Positions 9,131-16,486 of a stretch of DNA of 64,000 bases are shown here, piece after piece; positions within the stretch are counted from its first letter, which is position 1; every line of letters begins with the position of its first letter. Origin of the DNA: Bradyrhizobium sp. WD16 (GTDB lineage: Bacteria > Pseudomonadota > Alphaproteobacteria > Rhizobiales > Xanthobacteraceae); contig NZ_CP028908.1 of NCBI RefSeq assembly GCF_024181725.1, positions 1,302,001 through 1,366,000 on the forward strand, written 5' to 3'. Below the pieces are notes generated by a model. The model saw nothing but the letters and a program-made list of their open reading frames with translations. It ran no database searches and had not been told where the DNA came from. The position numbers were made by a program, and so were the translations under genes.

Positions 9131-9457
9131 TGTGGCGTCTCGCAATTGCCTACCGCCTTTGCGGCCAGTCTCTCGTAGGCAATTGCGAGACATAAGCCAC
9201 ACTAGTGTCCTGTTTCCAACGTTCGTATCCCATTGCAGCAGACGCTCATACGAACGTTGGAAACAAGGGGACACTAGCATCATTATGATTCTAGTGTGGT
9301 TTTGGATCTGACGCTCGTTCGAAGAACTCGCTGCAATACTGAAACGAGCGTCAGATCCACCACACTAGCGCTTTGATTTTGCTAGTGTCCTTTATGTCTC
9401 CGAATTACCGTGCGAGGGTGAGGCAAATGAAGCGGTAATTCGGAGACAGGACACTAG
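9127..9457. repeat. CTAG palindrome cluster 1 (A-B-spacer-C-spacer-D)
   Basis: Four different palindromes. A (9127-9205) has a perfect 17 bp stem, GTCTCGCAATTGCCTAC. B (9202-9277) has a 17 bp stem, GTTTCCAACGTTCGTAT. C (9291-9368) has a 16 bp stem, GGATCTGACGCTCGTT. D (9382-9457) has a 15 bp stem, GTCTCCGAATTACCG. Each has a ~20-27 nt loop. All are bounded by CTAGTGTGG/CCACACTAG (A, C) or CTAGTGTCC/GGACACTAG (B, D). A and B share one CTAG; B-C and C-D are separated by 13-bp spacers (catcattatgatt; cgctttgattttg). The cluster separates gspL from gspM. Confidence 0.97.
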
Positions 9458-9460
9458 GAC

Positions 9461-10048
9461 GTGATGATGCCTGAAATCCCGCGCGCGATCAGACGGCGAT
9501 GGAAATTCTTCGCTGCGACGATCACGATGCTTGTCGCGCTCTATCTGATCGTCGTTTCGCCCCTGGCGGCACTGTTCGGCCGGCAATCGCTTCGGCTCGA
9601 TCAGGCGCGAGCATCACTCAATCGCTACGCGACGACCGCAGCGAAGGAACCGGAAGTTCGAAAATTTGCCGCGCTGGCAAACGAAGTCATTCCCGATTCA
9701 ACATTTCTGGAGGGAGGAAGCGATGGCGCCCGCAGCGCCAGTCTGCAAGCACGCCTGAAAGAGATCGGAGGTCTGGCCGGCGTTCGCATTCAGTCAGTGC
9801 GCTCGCTTGAACCGTTCAATGATTCCGGCCTGCGATATCTCGGCGCGCACCTTGAACTCTCCGGAACCGTCTCCGCCGTCCATGCGGCGCTGGCTGCCAT
9901 CGAAGAGAACGAGCAGCTTCTTTTTGTCAAGAACGCCCTGCTCCGCATGTCGGCAGGCGCGTTGAGCACATCCACCACGCAAGAACCCGCGATTGAAGCG
10001 CAGATCGATGTCTATGGATTGGTCAAGGAAAATGCCGGCGTTCCCTGA
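9461..10048 (+). CDS. gspM: Type II secretion assembly protein GspM
   Basis: A 195-residue bitopic protein with a short basic N-terminus, one membrane helix (~14-36) and a periplasmic ferredoxin-like domain of the GspMb/PilO kind. It binds GspL in the assembly platform. Translation can begin at GTG 9461, ATG 9464 or ATG 9467. The only Shine-Dalgarno-like bases (AGGA, 9456-9459) partly come from the end of the preceding D palindrome. The 3' end overlaps the next gene. Confidence 0.85.
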   Translation: MMMPEIPRAIRRRWKFFAATITMLVALYLIVVSPLAALFGRQSLRLDQARASLNRYATTAAKEPEVRKFAALANEVIPDSTFLEGGSDGARSASLQARLKEIGGLAGVRIQSVRSLEPFNDSGLRYLGAHLELSGTVSAVHAALAAIEENEQLLFVKNALLRMSAGALSTSTTQEPAIEAQIDVYGLVKENAGVP

Positions 10049-10583
10049 ACGGCCCTCGCTGCAGGCAGCCATCGCGACCGCGCTCGTCTGCGTCAATGCT
10101 GCGCTGCTCGGTTTGGGATGGGTCATGTCGGAGCGCGGCGCATCTCGGGATTCGTTCGAATCCGGGGCCGCGCCGAGCCGGATGGCTACCGGCATTACCC
10201 CCTCAGCGCCCGTCAAACGTTCGCTGAGCGTCCAGGAGGACCCAATCCTGATGCGTCCGATTTTCTTCCCATCCCGCAAGCCGTTCGAGCCGCCCGTGAT
10301 GGCGAAGCCGCCGGCCCCGGCTCCCGTCGCAAGCGCACCGCCGGCGAAGCCGCAATTCATCCTCGATGGCGTGGTGCTGGCCGGCAACCTCCGGCATGCA
10401 CATGTGCGCAAACCGAGCGATGGCGCCGGTGGACGGTGGCTCGATGTGGGAAAATCCTATGACGAGTGGACGCTTGTCGACGTCCTTCCGCATGAGGCGC
10501 GATTTGAACGCAATGGCCTGCGCGCCGCGCTACGCCTTTATCCAAGCCAAACGAATTTGCAGACGCTCGAGCAGCAGAGATAG
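10032..10583 (+). CDS. GspN/GspC-type type II secretion protein
   Basis: The 183-residue product has one membrane helix (~12-32), a Pro/Ala-rich periplasmic linker (~85-110) and a small HR-type beta domain (~112-175, ILDGVVLAGNLRHAHV). That layout is typical of GspC and related proteins that connect the inner platform to GspD. No PDZ domain is present. ATG 10032 overlaps the gspM end by 17 bp and follows AAGGA; ATG 10014 and TTG 9993 are in-frame alternatives. It is the last gene of the plus-strand gsp half. The ~190 bp after it show no gene. Confidence 0.75.
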   Translation: MPAFPERPSLQAAIATALVCVNAALLGLGWVMSERGASRDSFESGAAPSRMATGITPSAPVKRSLSVQEDPILMRPIFFPSRKPFEPPVMAKPPAPAPVASAPPAKPQFILDGVVLAGNLRHAHVRKPSDGAGGRWLDVGKSYDEWTLVDVLPHEARFERNGLRAALRLYPSQTNLQTLEQQR

Positions 10584-10775
10584 CCCTCGACATTCAATTG
10601 CGGTTCGCTACGCGCCGTCGCGAGACGCTCGCCGCGACCCTGACGCCATCGTCTCCGGACCGCCTGCCCTTCTCTGATCGTCAATCGCGGCTCACGCACG
10701 ATCGCCCGCAAGCTGTCGGCGGGCTGGCGCCGGTCGCGCCCCTTTCGAGAAAACCAGCCTGAGGCGAATCGCCTC

Positions 10776-10803
10776 TTTACAAACCGTACGGTCGGTTTAA
10801 TAC
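10776..10803 (+). promoter_or_regulatory. tetR promoter with TetR-type operator
   Basis: AAACCGTACGGTCGGTTT (10781-10798) is an 18 bp inverted repeat (AAACCG/CGGTTT) located between a TTACAA-like -35 and a TAATAC-like -10. An almost identical palindrome lies in the promoter of the operon that follows tetR, so this is probably the autoregulatory site. The tetR leader is ~180 nt long. Confidence 0.7.
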
Positions 10804-10980
10804 GCCGCCCGGGCCATGCAATCGACCTCGGGGCGAGGCAACAGGCGCGCGCGGATGACGAGATGGTTCATCCGTGGCGGACGAGCGCCACCAACCGGCC
10901 GAATCATCCGTGTCGACAAGCGGCCGGCCCGTCTTCAACGAGAATCGCGCAGGCCCGCCCCTCGCGCAGCAAGGCAGTTG

Positions 10981-11512
10981 ATGAACAACGCCAACCGCTC
11001 GGAACGTTCCCGCAAGGCCGCGCTGCGGGCGGCTCTCGCAATCCTGGCCCGCGACGGCCCCGGCCGGCTGACGCTCCAGGCCATCGCGCGCGAGAGCGGC
11101 ATGAGCAAGGGCGGCGTGACGCATCAGTTCCGAACCAAAAATGCGGTGCTGAGGGCTCTGCTCGATCACCAGACGGACCACTTCGAGGCGTTCTCGCGCA
11201 GCTACATGGCGCGCACGGCGTCGACGCAGCCCGAATTCGGTCGCCTTTGCCTTGCTCGCGGCGCTCGCCGACGATCCCGGCCTGCTCGCCGGCTCCCGCC
11301 GCGTCGATGCAGCGAAGGTCGAGGACATCAAGGCCGAAGCCGACGATCCGGAACTCGCATTGCTGCGCTGGGCCGCGGCCCGCGGACTGGCGCTGGCCGC
11401 CTTGTTCGGCCCATGCTCGCTCTCCGACGACGAACGCGGCGAACTGTTCGAGCGCCTGCTCGACGACGCGCAATGGACCGCGCGCCACCACCTGGCGCCC
11501 GCAATGACCTGA
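10981..11512 (+). pseudogene. TetR-family repressor, frameshifted
   Basis: ATG 10981 (AAGG 8 bases upstream) starts a normal TetR N-terminus: helix-turn-helix LTLQAIARESGMSKGGVTHQ, then FRTKNAVLRALLDHQ. Near 11230-11250 the frame breaks. The C-terminal ligand-binding part continues one frame over (SVAFALLAALADDPGLLAGS ... LFERLLDDAQWTARHH, ending at TGA 11512). Read in one frame, only the DNA-binding half plus an unrelated tail would be made. A single-base sequencing error would give the same picture. The gene lies between two copies of its likely operator. Confidence 0.8.
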
Positions 11513-11517
11513 CCGTC

Positions 11518-11652
11518 CTAGTGTGGTGGATCTGACGCTCGTTTCAGTATTGCAGCGAGTTCTTCGAACGCGCGTCAGATCCAAAACCACACTAGAATCA
11601 TAATGATGCTAGTGTCCCGGTTCTAACGTTCGCATTCCCTTGCAACCAAAGG
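11518..11652. repeat. CTAG palindrome cluster 2 (inverted C, spacer, half B)
   Basis: C in reverse orientation (11518-11595), then the 13-bp spacer aatcataatgatg (reverse complement of the B-C spacer of cluster 1), then only the left arm and inner part of B (11609 to ~11652). The right arm of B is missing. The cluster follows tetR and precedes the operator of the next operon. Confidence 0.93.
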
Positions 11653-11673
11653 CGCAATGCCGCCGCAACCCAC

Positions 11674-11701
11674 TTGCAAACCGTCTAGTCGGTTTTATAA
11701 T
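11674..11701 (+). promoter_or_regulatory. Promoter and TetR-type operator of the DUF3313-DUF2147 operon
   Basis: A TTGCAA -35 (11674-11679), 16 bp spacer and perfect TATAAT -10 (11696-11701). The spacer is filled by AAACCGTCTAGTCGGTTT (11678-11695), the same AAACCG-N6-CGGTTT palindrome as in the tetR promoter. A repressor bound here would block RNA polymerase. Confidence 0.78.
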
Positions 11702-11762
11702 GGACGCCAGGTCTTCAAGCCGCGTCACGGGCGCGGGCTCGACGGAAAACAGGAAACAGTAA

Positions 11763-12425
11763 ATGCTTATCCTCACCCGCGCGGATCGCCTGGCGGTCCT
11801 GGTGCTGTGCATGGCCATGGCCGGATGCACCGGCGTCCAGCCGGTCGCCTATTCCGAAGTCGCTTCGTCGTCCTATCTCGCGCCGAACCCATCCGACCGC
11901 TCCGGACGGATGCCCTATCGCTATTCGACCCAGGTCGACTGGCGCGCCTACAACAAGGTCATCCTCGAGCCGGTAGTCATCTATCGCGGCGCCGACCAGC
12001 AGTTCGGCGACATGTCCGAACAGGACAAGGCCGCCCTCGCCAGTTACATGCAGGCGAAGTTCGCGGACAAGCTCCGCAGCCGCTTTGCCTTCGTCAGCCA
12101 GCGAGGGCCGAACACCCTGCGCGTGCGGCTGACGCTGACGGGCGCCGTCGCCAACACGCCGGTGCTCGGCACCCTGTCGCGCTTCGACATCGGCGGCGCC
12201 GTCTACAACGGCGTGCAGACCATGCGCGACGGCGAGGGGTCGATGACCGGCTCCGTCATCTACACCGTCGAGATCTTCGACGCGGCCAATGCCCGCCTGC
12301 TCGGCGCATTCGTCTCCAAGCAGTTTCCCAGCCCGTACAACATCAAGGCGAGCGTCGGCCCGCTCGCCGCGGCGGAGGCCGGCATCGACAAGGGCGCCGA
12401 CGCGCTGATGGCGCAGTTGAGGTGA
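11763..12425 (+). CDS. DUF3313-type lipoprotein
   Basis: The 220-residue product has a signal peptide ending in a lipobox (MAMAGC, Cys22), so it is likely anchored in the membrane. The mature part contains a DWRAYNKVILEPVVIY segment, helices QFGDMSEQDKAALASYMQ and a Gly-rich beta region, matching the DUF3313 family of unknown function. The ATG follows AGGAAACAG. It is the first gene of a two-gene operon probably repressed by the adjacent TetR. The specific role is unknown. Confidence 0.8.
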   Translation: MLILTRADRLAVLVLCMAMAGCTGVQPVAYSEVASSSYLAPNPSDRSGRMPYRYSTQVDWRAYNKVILEPVVIYRGADQQFGDMSEQDKAALASYMQAKFADKLRSRFAFVSQRGPNTLRVRLTLTGAVANTPVLGTLSRFDIGGAVYNGVQTMRDGEGSMTGSVIYTVEIFDAANARLLGAFVSKQFPSPYNIKASVGPLAAAEAGIDKGADALMAQLR

Positions 12426-12429
12426 CGCC

Positions 12430-13026
12430 ATGAAGCCGATCTTATCGCTCTTATCGCTTCGACGACTGACGCTGCGCGTCGCGGTCGCGGCCTCGCTGGC
12501 CGGCTTCGCGCCGTTGGCGGGCGCCGTCGAACCCGCCGATCCGAGCGGCACCTGGCTGACCGAAGACGGCCGGGCGCGCATTCGCGTCGAGCGCTGCGGC
12601 GCCAATCTCGATCAGGCCTGCGGCTATATCGTCTGGATGAAGAATCCGGTCGACGCCAGGGGCGAGCCCTACAAAGACCACTACAATCCCGATCCCGCCA
12701 AGCGCTTGCGTCCGATCCTCGGCCACCAGCTCATCATGGGGCTGATGCCGCGCGCCGTGGGGCGTTTCGACGGCGAGATCTATAACGCCGAGAACGGCAA
12801 ATCGTACCAGATCTCGCTGTGGCGCGAGGCTCCCGACCGGCTGAAGATCAAGGGCTGCATGCTCTCGCTGCTCTGCGCCACCGAGACCTGGAACCGGACC
12901 GCCGACGTCCTCCCTGGCCAATTGGTCGGCATGACCGGCGATCCCAATGGGCCGCGCGCCGACAAGGAATGGGCGCAGGTCAGCCAGGTCAAGCCGTCAA
13001 CGCCGTCCAAGGCGGCCAAGCGATGA
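12430..13026 (+). CDS. DUF2147-type exported protein
   Basis: A 198-residue protein with an N-terminal signal peptide (cleavage near residue 33, LAGAVEP). The mature domain is lipocalin-like DUF2147: DPSGTWLTEDGRARIRVERC, CGYIVWMKNP, GEIYNAENGKSYQI, LKIKGCMLSLLCATETWNR. Four cysteines could form disulfides. It starts 4 bp after the lipoprotein gene, with GAGGTG upstream, so the two form one transcription unit. Members of this family are periplasmic; their ligand is unknown. Confidence 0.85.
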   Translation: MKPILSLLSLRRLTLRVAVAASLAGFAPLAGAVEPADPSGTWLTEDGRARIRVERCGANLDQACGYIVWMKNPVDARGEPYKDHYNPDPAKRLRPILGHQLIMGLMPRAVGRFDGEIYNAENGKSYQISLWREAPDRLKIKGCMLSLLCATETWNRTADVLPGQLVGMTGDPNGPRADKEWAQVSQVKPSTPSKAAKR

Positions 13027-13447
13027 CCGCGGAACGAGGTCTCGGCGCGGTGGATTTGGCGCTCGCAAATAGGCGCAAACGTTTCGCCGACTTGGTCATG
13101 CCCGGCCACGACGAAAGATCTGACCGACGCGAGGCGGGCCACTCCCTCGGCCGTCATCGCCGGCTTCAAGCAGGCGAACCAATACGCCGGATCGCCGATC
13201 GTGGAGGACGACGGCGCGTGGTCGAGGGCCGGCGTCTTGCGCCAATCCGCCGCTGGTGTTGCCGGCGCCAGACAGGCACAGCGATAGAGATTCGCGGCCG
13301 CACAACCGATGGTCGCATCACGTGGACATTTTGTCGCAGATCCGTCGACTTCAGTCGATTTTCGCCCTGCAGATTCACCACGCCGTTTCACGCAACTTTA
13401 GGTTCTTTCGGACACATTGCCGGCATTGCAACCAGCGGGCGAGCCCC
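13027..13447. other. Non-coding stretch between the DUF2147 gene and flp
   Basis: No supported gene in ~420 bp. Around 13096-13113 there is half of the GTCATGGCCGGG/CCCGGCCATGAC intergenic palindrome seen after lepA. The flp promoter should lie in the last 150 bp, but no convincing -35/-10 pair is visible. Confidence 0.5.
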
Positions 13448-13633
13448 ATGAAGAAACTCATCAAGACCTTTCTCACCGACGAATCCGGCGCCACCGCCAT
13501 CGAATACGGCCTGATCGCGGCCGGCATCAGCCTCGCCATCATCGCCGCCGTGAACACCCTCGGCACCTCGCTCAGCTCCACATTCACCGCGGTGAAGACC
13601 GCGCTGGTCGGCACGCCGCCCGCGACGCCGTAA
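13448..13633 (+). CDS. Flp/Fap-type pilin
   Basis: A 61-residue prepilin: MKKLIKTFLTDESGATAIEYG followed by LIAAGISLAIIAAV. The Gly-Ala cleavage site, Glu+5/Tyr+6 and a single hydrophobic helix are the hallmarks of type IVb Flp pilins processed by CpaA. No cpa/tad genes are in the window, so this is a stand-alone copy; it would depend on an assembly locus elsewhere. A strong terminator follows, indicating a monocistronic message. Confidence 0.93.
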   Translation: MKKLIKTFLTDESGATAIEYGLIAAGISLAIIAAVNTLGTSLSSTFTAVKTALVGTPPATP

Positions 13634-13654
13634 GGTCAGAGCCAAGGCAGCAAG

Positions 13655-13687
13655 GCCCGGAATCGGACAACCGATCCCGGGCTTTTT
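13655..13687 (+). terminator. Rho-independent terminator of flp
   Basis: A GC-rich hairpin with arms GCCCGGAATCGG and CCGATCCCGGGC around a short ACAA loop, followed by TTTTTC. It lies between convergent flp and lysR. Confidence 0.88.
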
Positions 13688-13708
13688 CTTTGACCTGCCG
13701 CTGCGACG

Positions 13709-14620
13709 TCAGAGCGTCCCCTCGCGCACCATCTGCCGCACCTGCTCCAGCAGGCGCGCGACCGGGCCGGACACCGCTGCGGCGCGATAGGCGAGATGCA
13801 GCGGCGCGAGCAGCTGCGGCGCATCGGCCAGGGCGCGATAGGCCAGTCCCTCGGTGTCGAGCCGGCTGATGGACTGCGGGATGATCGACACCCCGAGCCC
13901 GGCGGAGACGAGACTCAAGGTCGACAACAGCCGCGGCGCCTCCTGGCCGATGTGCGGGGCAAAACCCGCGGCATGGCAGGCGGCGATGATCGCGTCGTAG
14001 AGGCCGGGGCCGGTCGGCCGGCGATAGAGAATGAAGGTCTCCTCGGCGAGTTCGGCGAGCGCCAGCGCCGTGGCCGGCCGCTGCGCCAGCGGATGCTGGG
14101 CCGGCAGCACCACCAGCATTCTCTCGCGCAACAGCGGCGCGATGACGAGGCCGGCGGTATCGCCGACCGGGGTGCGGACGAAGGCGGCATCGAGCCGTTC
14201 GCGGCGCAGCGCCTCGATGAGTTCGCCGGTCGAACTCTCCTCCAGCTCGAGCGCGACCGCCGGCGCGGCCTGGCGAAAGGCGCGCACCACCGCCGGGATC
14301 AGCGGATGAAAGGCGGTCGAGCTGGTATAGCCGATGGCGAGCCGCCCCTGCTCGCCCCGCGCGCTGCGCCGCGCCGCCTCCACCGCCCGCTCGACCTGCT
14401 CAAGCGCCGCCCGCGCCTCGGCCAGGAAGGCCTTGCCGGCCTCGGTGAGGTCGACGCCGCGCGGATGCCGGGTCAGCAGCGGCACGCCGACCTCGGCCTC
14501 GAGCGCGCGGATCTGCTGGCTGAGCGGCGGCTGCTGGATGCCGAGCCGGGCGGCGGCGCGGGTGATGTGGCCCTGCTCGGCGACGGCGAGGAAATAGCGC
14601 AGGTGACGAAGCTCGATCAT
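13709..14620 (-). CDS. LysR-family regulator next to chrA genes
   Basis: 303 residues. The N-terminal winged helix-turn-helix (MIELRHLRYFLAVAEQGHIT, RAAARLGIQQPPLSQQIRAL) is followed by a LysR substrate-binding domain (~90-295). It is divergently transcribed from the chromate transporter genes across 75 bp, so it probably controls them and itself. The AT-rich gap fits LysR T-N11-A sites. The inducer (chromate, sulfate or other) cannot be read from sequence. Confidence 0.9.
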   Translation of the reverse strand: MIELRHLRYFLAVAEQGHITRAAARLGIQQPPLSQQIRALEAEVGVPLLTRHPRGVDLTEAGKAFLAEARAALEQVERAVEAARRSARGEQGRLAIGYTSSTAFHPLIPAVVRAFRQAAPAVALELEESSTGELIEALRRERLDAAFVRTPVGDTAGLVIAPLLRERMLVVLPAQHPLAQRPATALALAELAEETFILYRRPTGPGLYDAIIAACHAAGFAPHIGQEAPRLLSTLSLVSAGLGVSIIPQSISRLDTEGLAYRALADAPQLLAPLHLAYRAAAVSGPVARLLEQVRQMVREGTL

Positions 14621-14695
14621 TCCATATCTATTACATATGCATCTTCTATTTTCGATATATTAGACACCAGGCTGAGGCGGGCCTAAGCAGGGGGC
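14621..14695. promoter_or_regulatory. lysR/chrA divergent control region
   Basis: A 75 bp AT-rich island in a GC-rich context, with ATATC (14632-14636) and GATAT (14655-14659) arms and several T-N11-A matches. The chrA start has AGGGGG 5 bases upstream. Confidence 0.45.
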
Positions 14696-15259
14696 ATGAC
14701 CGCCGAATCCCCGACCATCGCCATCGCCGAACGCCCCGGCCCTGGCGCCCTGTTCAAAGGCTTTCTCGGCCTCGGCATGATGGGTTTCGGCGGCGTGCTG
14801 CCGCTGGCCCGGCGCATGCTGGTGGAAGAACGGCGCTGGCTCGACCCGGCGGAATTCACCGAGCTGCTTGGCCTGTGTCAGTTCCTGCCCGGCGGCAACG
14901 TCATCAATCTCTCCGTCGCCGTGGGGCTGCGGTTCGGCGGCGTGCCGGGGGCATTCGCTTCCCTGCTCGGGCTGATCGCGGCGCCGACCGCCATCCTGAT
15001 CGTGCTCGGCGCGGTGTACGACCGTTTCAGCGACGATCCGCATGTCCGCCACCTGTTCGCCGGCCTCGCCGCCGCCGCGGCCGGCCTCCTCGTCGCCATG
15101 GCGGCACGGATCGCCTGGCCGATCCGGCGCGACGCCGGCGCAATCGCCGTTGCCGGCTTGTGCTTCGTGGCGATCGCCGTGCTGCGGCTGCCGCTGCTGC
15201 CGACCATGGTGGTCATGGCCTCGCTCGGCGCCCTCCTTGCATCGTGGAGGCTGCGGTGA
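14696..15259 (+). CDS. Chromate transporter, N-terminal-half subunit (ChrA family)
   Basis: 187 residues, one CHR domain: FLGLGMMGFGGVLPLARRML, then QFLPGGNVINLSVAVG and about five membrane segments. Full ChrA proteins have two such domains in one chain; here they are split into two genes overlapping as GTGA, the short-chain (SCHR) pair arrangement. The pair is thought to work as a heterodimer exporting chromate. The genes sit under the divergent LysR regulator. Confidence 0.88.
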   Translation: MTAESPTIAIAERPGPGALFKGFLGLGMMGFGGVLPLARRMLVEERRWLDPAEFTELLGLCQFLPGGNVINLSVAVGLRFGGVPGAFASLLGLIAAPTAILIVLGAVYDRFSDDPHVRHLFAGLAAAAAGLLVAMAARIAWPIRRDAGAIAVAGLCFVAIAVLRLPLLPTMVVMASLGALLASWRLR

Positions 15260-15783
15260 GCGTGCTGGTCGCACTGGCGCTGATCTTCGCCCAGCTCTCG
15301 CTGCTGGCTTTCGGCGGCGGCAATACCATCCTGCCGGAAATGCAGCGGCAGATCGTCGACGTCCATCACTGGATGAGCGCCCGCGATTTCAGCGCCATGT
15401 TCGCCCTGGCCCAGGCCGCGCCGGGTCCGAACATGATGGTGGTGACGCTGATCGGCTGGCATGTCGCCGGATGGCCGGGCGTGGTGGTGGCCTCGATCGC
15501 CAAATTCGGCCCCTGCTCGCTGTTGACCGGCCTGGTGCTGCAGGTCTGGGACCGCTTCAAGGATCACCGCTGGCGCCGCATCGTCCAGGCCGGGCTGATA
15601 CCGGTGACCATCGGCCTCGTCGCCGCCAGCGCCGCGCTGATCACCGCCGCCTCCGATCACGAATGGATCCTTGCCGCGATCACCGCGGCGAGCGCCGCGG
15701 TGATGATCGCGACGCGGCTGCATCCGCTCTGGGTGCTGGCCGCCGGCGCCCTGATCGGGCTCACCGGGGTCGGACTGCCGTAG
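15256..15783 (+). CDS. Chromate transporter, second subunit (ChrA family)
   Basis: 175 residues from GTG 15256, which overlaps the stop of the preceding gene (GTGA) and has GGAGG 5 bases upstream. The CHR domain motifs are LLAFGGGNTILPEMQRQIVD and FALAQAAPGPNMMVVTLIG. About five membrane helices follow. The upstream part of the longer open frame belongs to the first subunit in another frame and is not coding. Confidence 0.88.
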   Translation: MSVLVALALIFAQLSLLAFGGGNTILPEMQRQIVDVHHWMSARDFSAMFALAQAAPGPNMMVVTLIGWHVAGWPGVVVASIAKFGPCSLLTGLVLQVWDRFKDHRWRRIVQAGLIPVTIGLVAASAALITAASDHEWILAAITAASAAVMIATRLHPLWVLAAGALIGLTGVGLP

Positions 15784-15896
15784 ATCGGGCCCCGCGTGGA
15801 GGCTGTTGACCGCGCGGTCGCAGGACTCGCCTTGGCCGGCCACTGCCGTTAAGACTGCGGCCGTCCGCCCTGTTTGAAGAGATCGCGAGTCTGCCC

Positions 15897-16460
15897 GTGT
15901 CCAAATCCGCCGCCCGTGCCCGCCTCGCCGACATCATCGCCACCCGGTCCTTCGGCCGCGGCGAAATCACCCTGGCCTCGGGCCGCAAGAGCGACTTCTA
16001 CTTCAACCTGAAGCCGACGATGCTCGATCCGGAAGGCGCCGCGCTGCTGGCGGATCTCACCTACGAGGCGCTGAAGGACGATCATTTCGACTATGTCGGC
16101 GGCCTCGAAATGGGCGCGGTGCCGCTCGCCGGCGCCATTGCCCAGCTGTCCTGGATGAAGGGCCATCCGATCGCGGCGTTCTTCGTCCGCAAGAAGCCGA
16201 AGGAGCACGGCGCCCGGCTTGCCATCGAGGGCCTCGCCAAGGGCGAGAGCCTCAAGGGCAAGCGCATCGTCATCGTCGAGGACGTCACCACGACCGGCGG
16301 CTCGGCGGTCAAGGCGCTGGACGCGGTGCGCGAAGCCGGCGGCGAGGTGGCGCTGGTGTTCACCATGGTGGACCGCGAGGAAGGCGCCACCGAAACCTTC
16401 CGTGACGCCGGGGTTCCCTTCCGCTCGCTCTACAAGGCCTCGGAATTCCTGGCCCGCTGA
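15897..16460 (+). CDS. pyrE: Orotate phosphoribosyltransferase
   Basis: 187-residue cytoplasmic enzyme of pyrimidine synthesis (orotate + PRPP to OMP). The PRPP-binding signature [18 protein letters not shown] is intact, as are the N-terminal [16 protein letters not shown] orotate-site loop and the flexible KKPKEHG loop. Translation starts at GTG 15897. It is followed 26 bp later by an antiporter gene and may share its transcript. Confidence 0.96.
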   Translation: MSKSAARARLADIIATRSFGRGEITLASGRKSDFYFNLKPTMLDPEGAALLADLTYEALKDDHFDYVGGLEMGAVPLAGAIAQLSWMKGHPIAAFFVRKKPKEHGARLAIEGLAKGESLKGKRIVIVEDVTTTGGSAVKALDAVREAGGEVALVFTMVDREEGATETFRDAGVPFRSLYKASEFLAR

Positions 16461-16486
16461 GGGCCCTCGACGCCAAGGATCCCCCC

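Noticed and set aside
9127-9457. Possible CRISPR array
   Set aside because: Repeats are palindromes of four kinds with fixed 13-bp or no spacers, in short clusters, without cas genes.
10816-10980. Longer start for tetR
   Set aside because: The upstream codons cover the leader after the operator, are Arg/Pro-rich and lack family similarity; ATG 10981 has a ribosome site.
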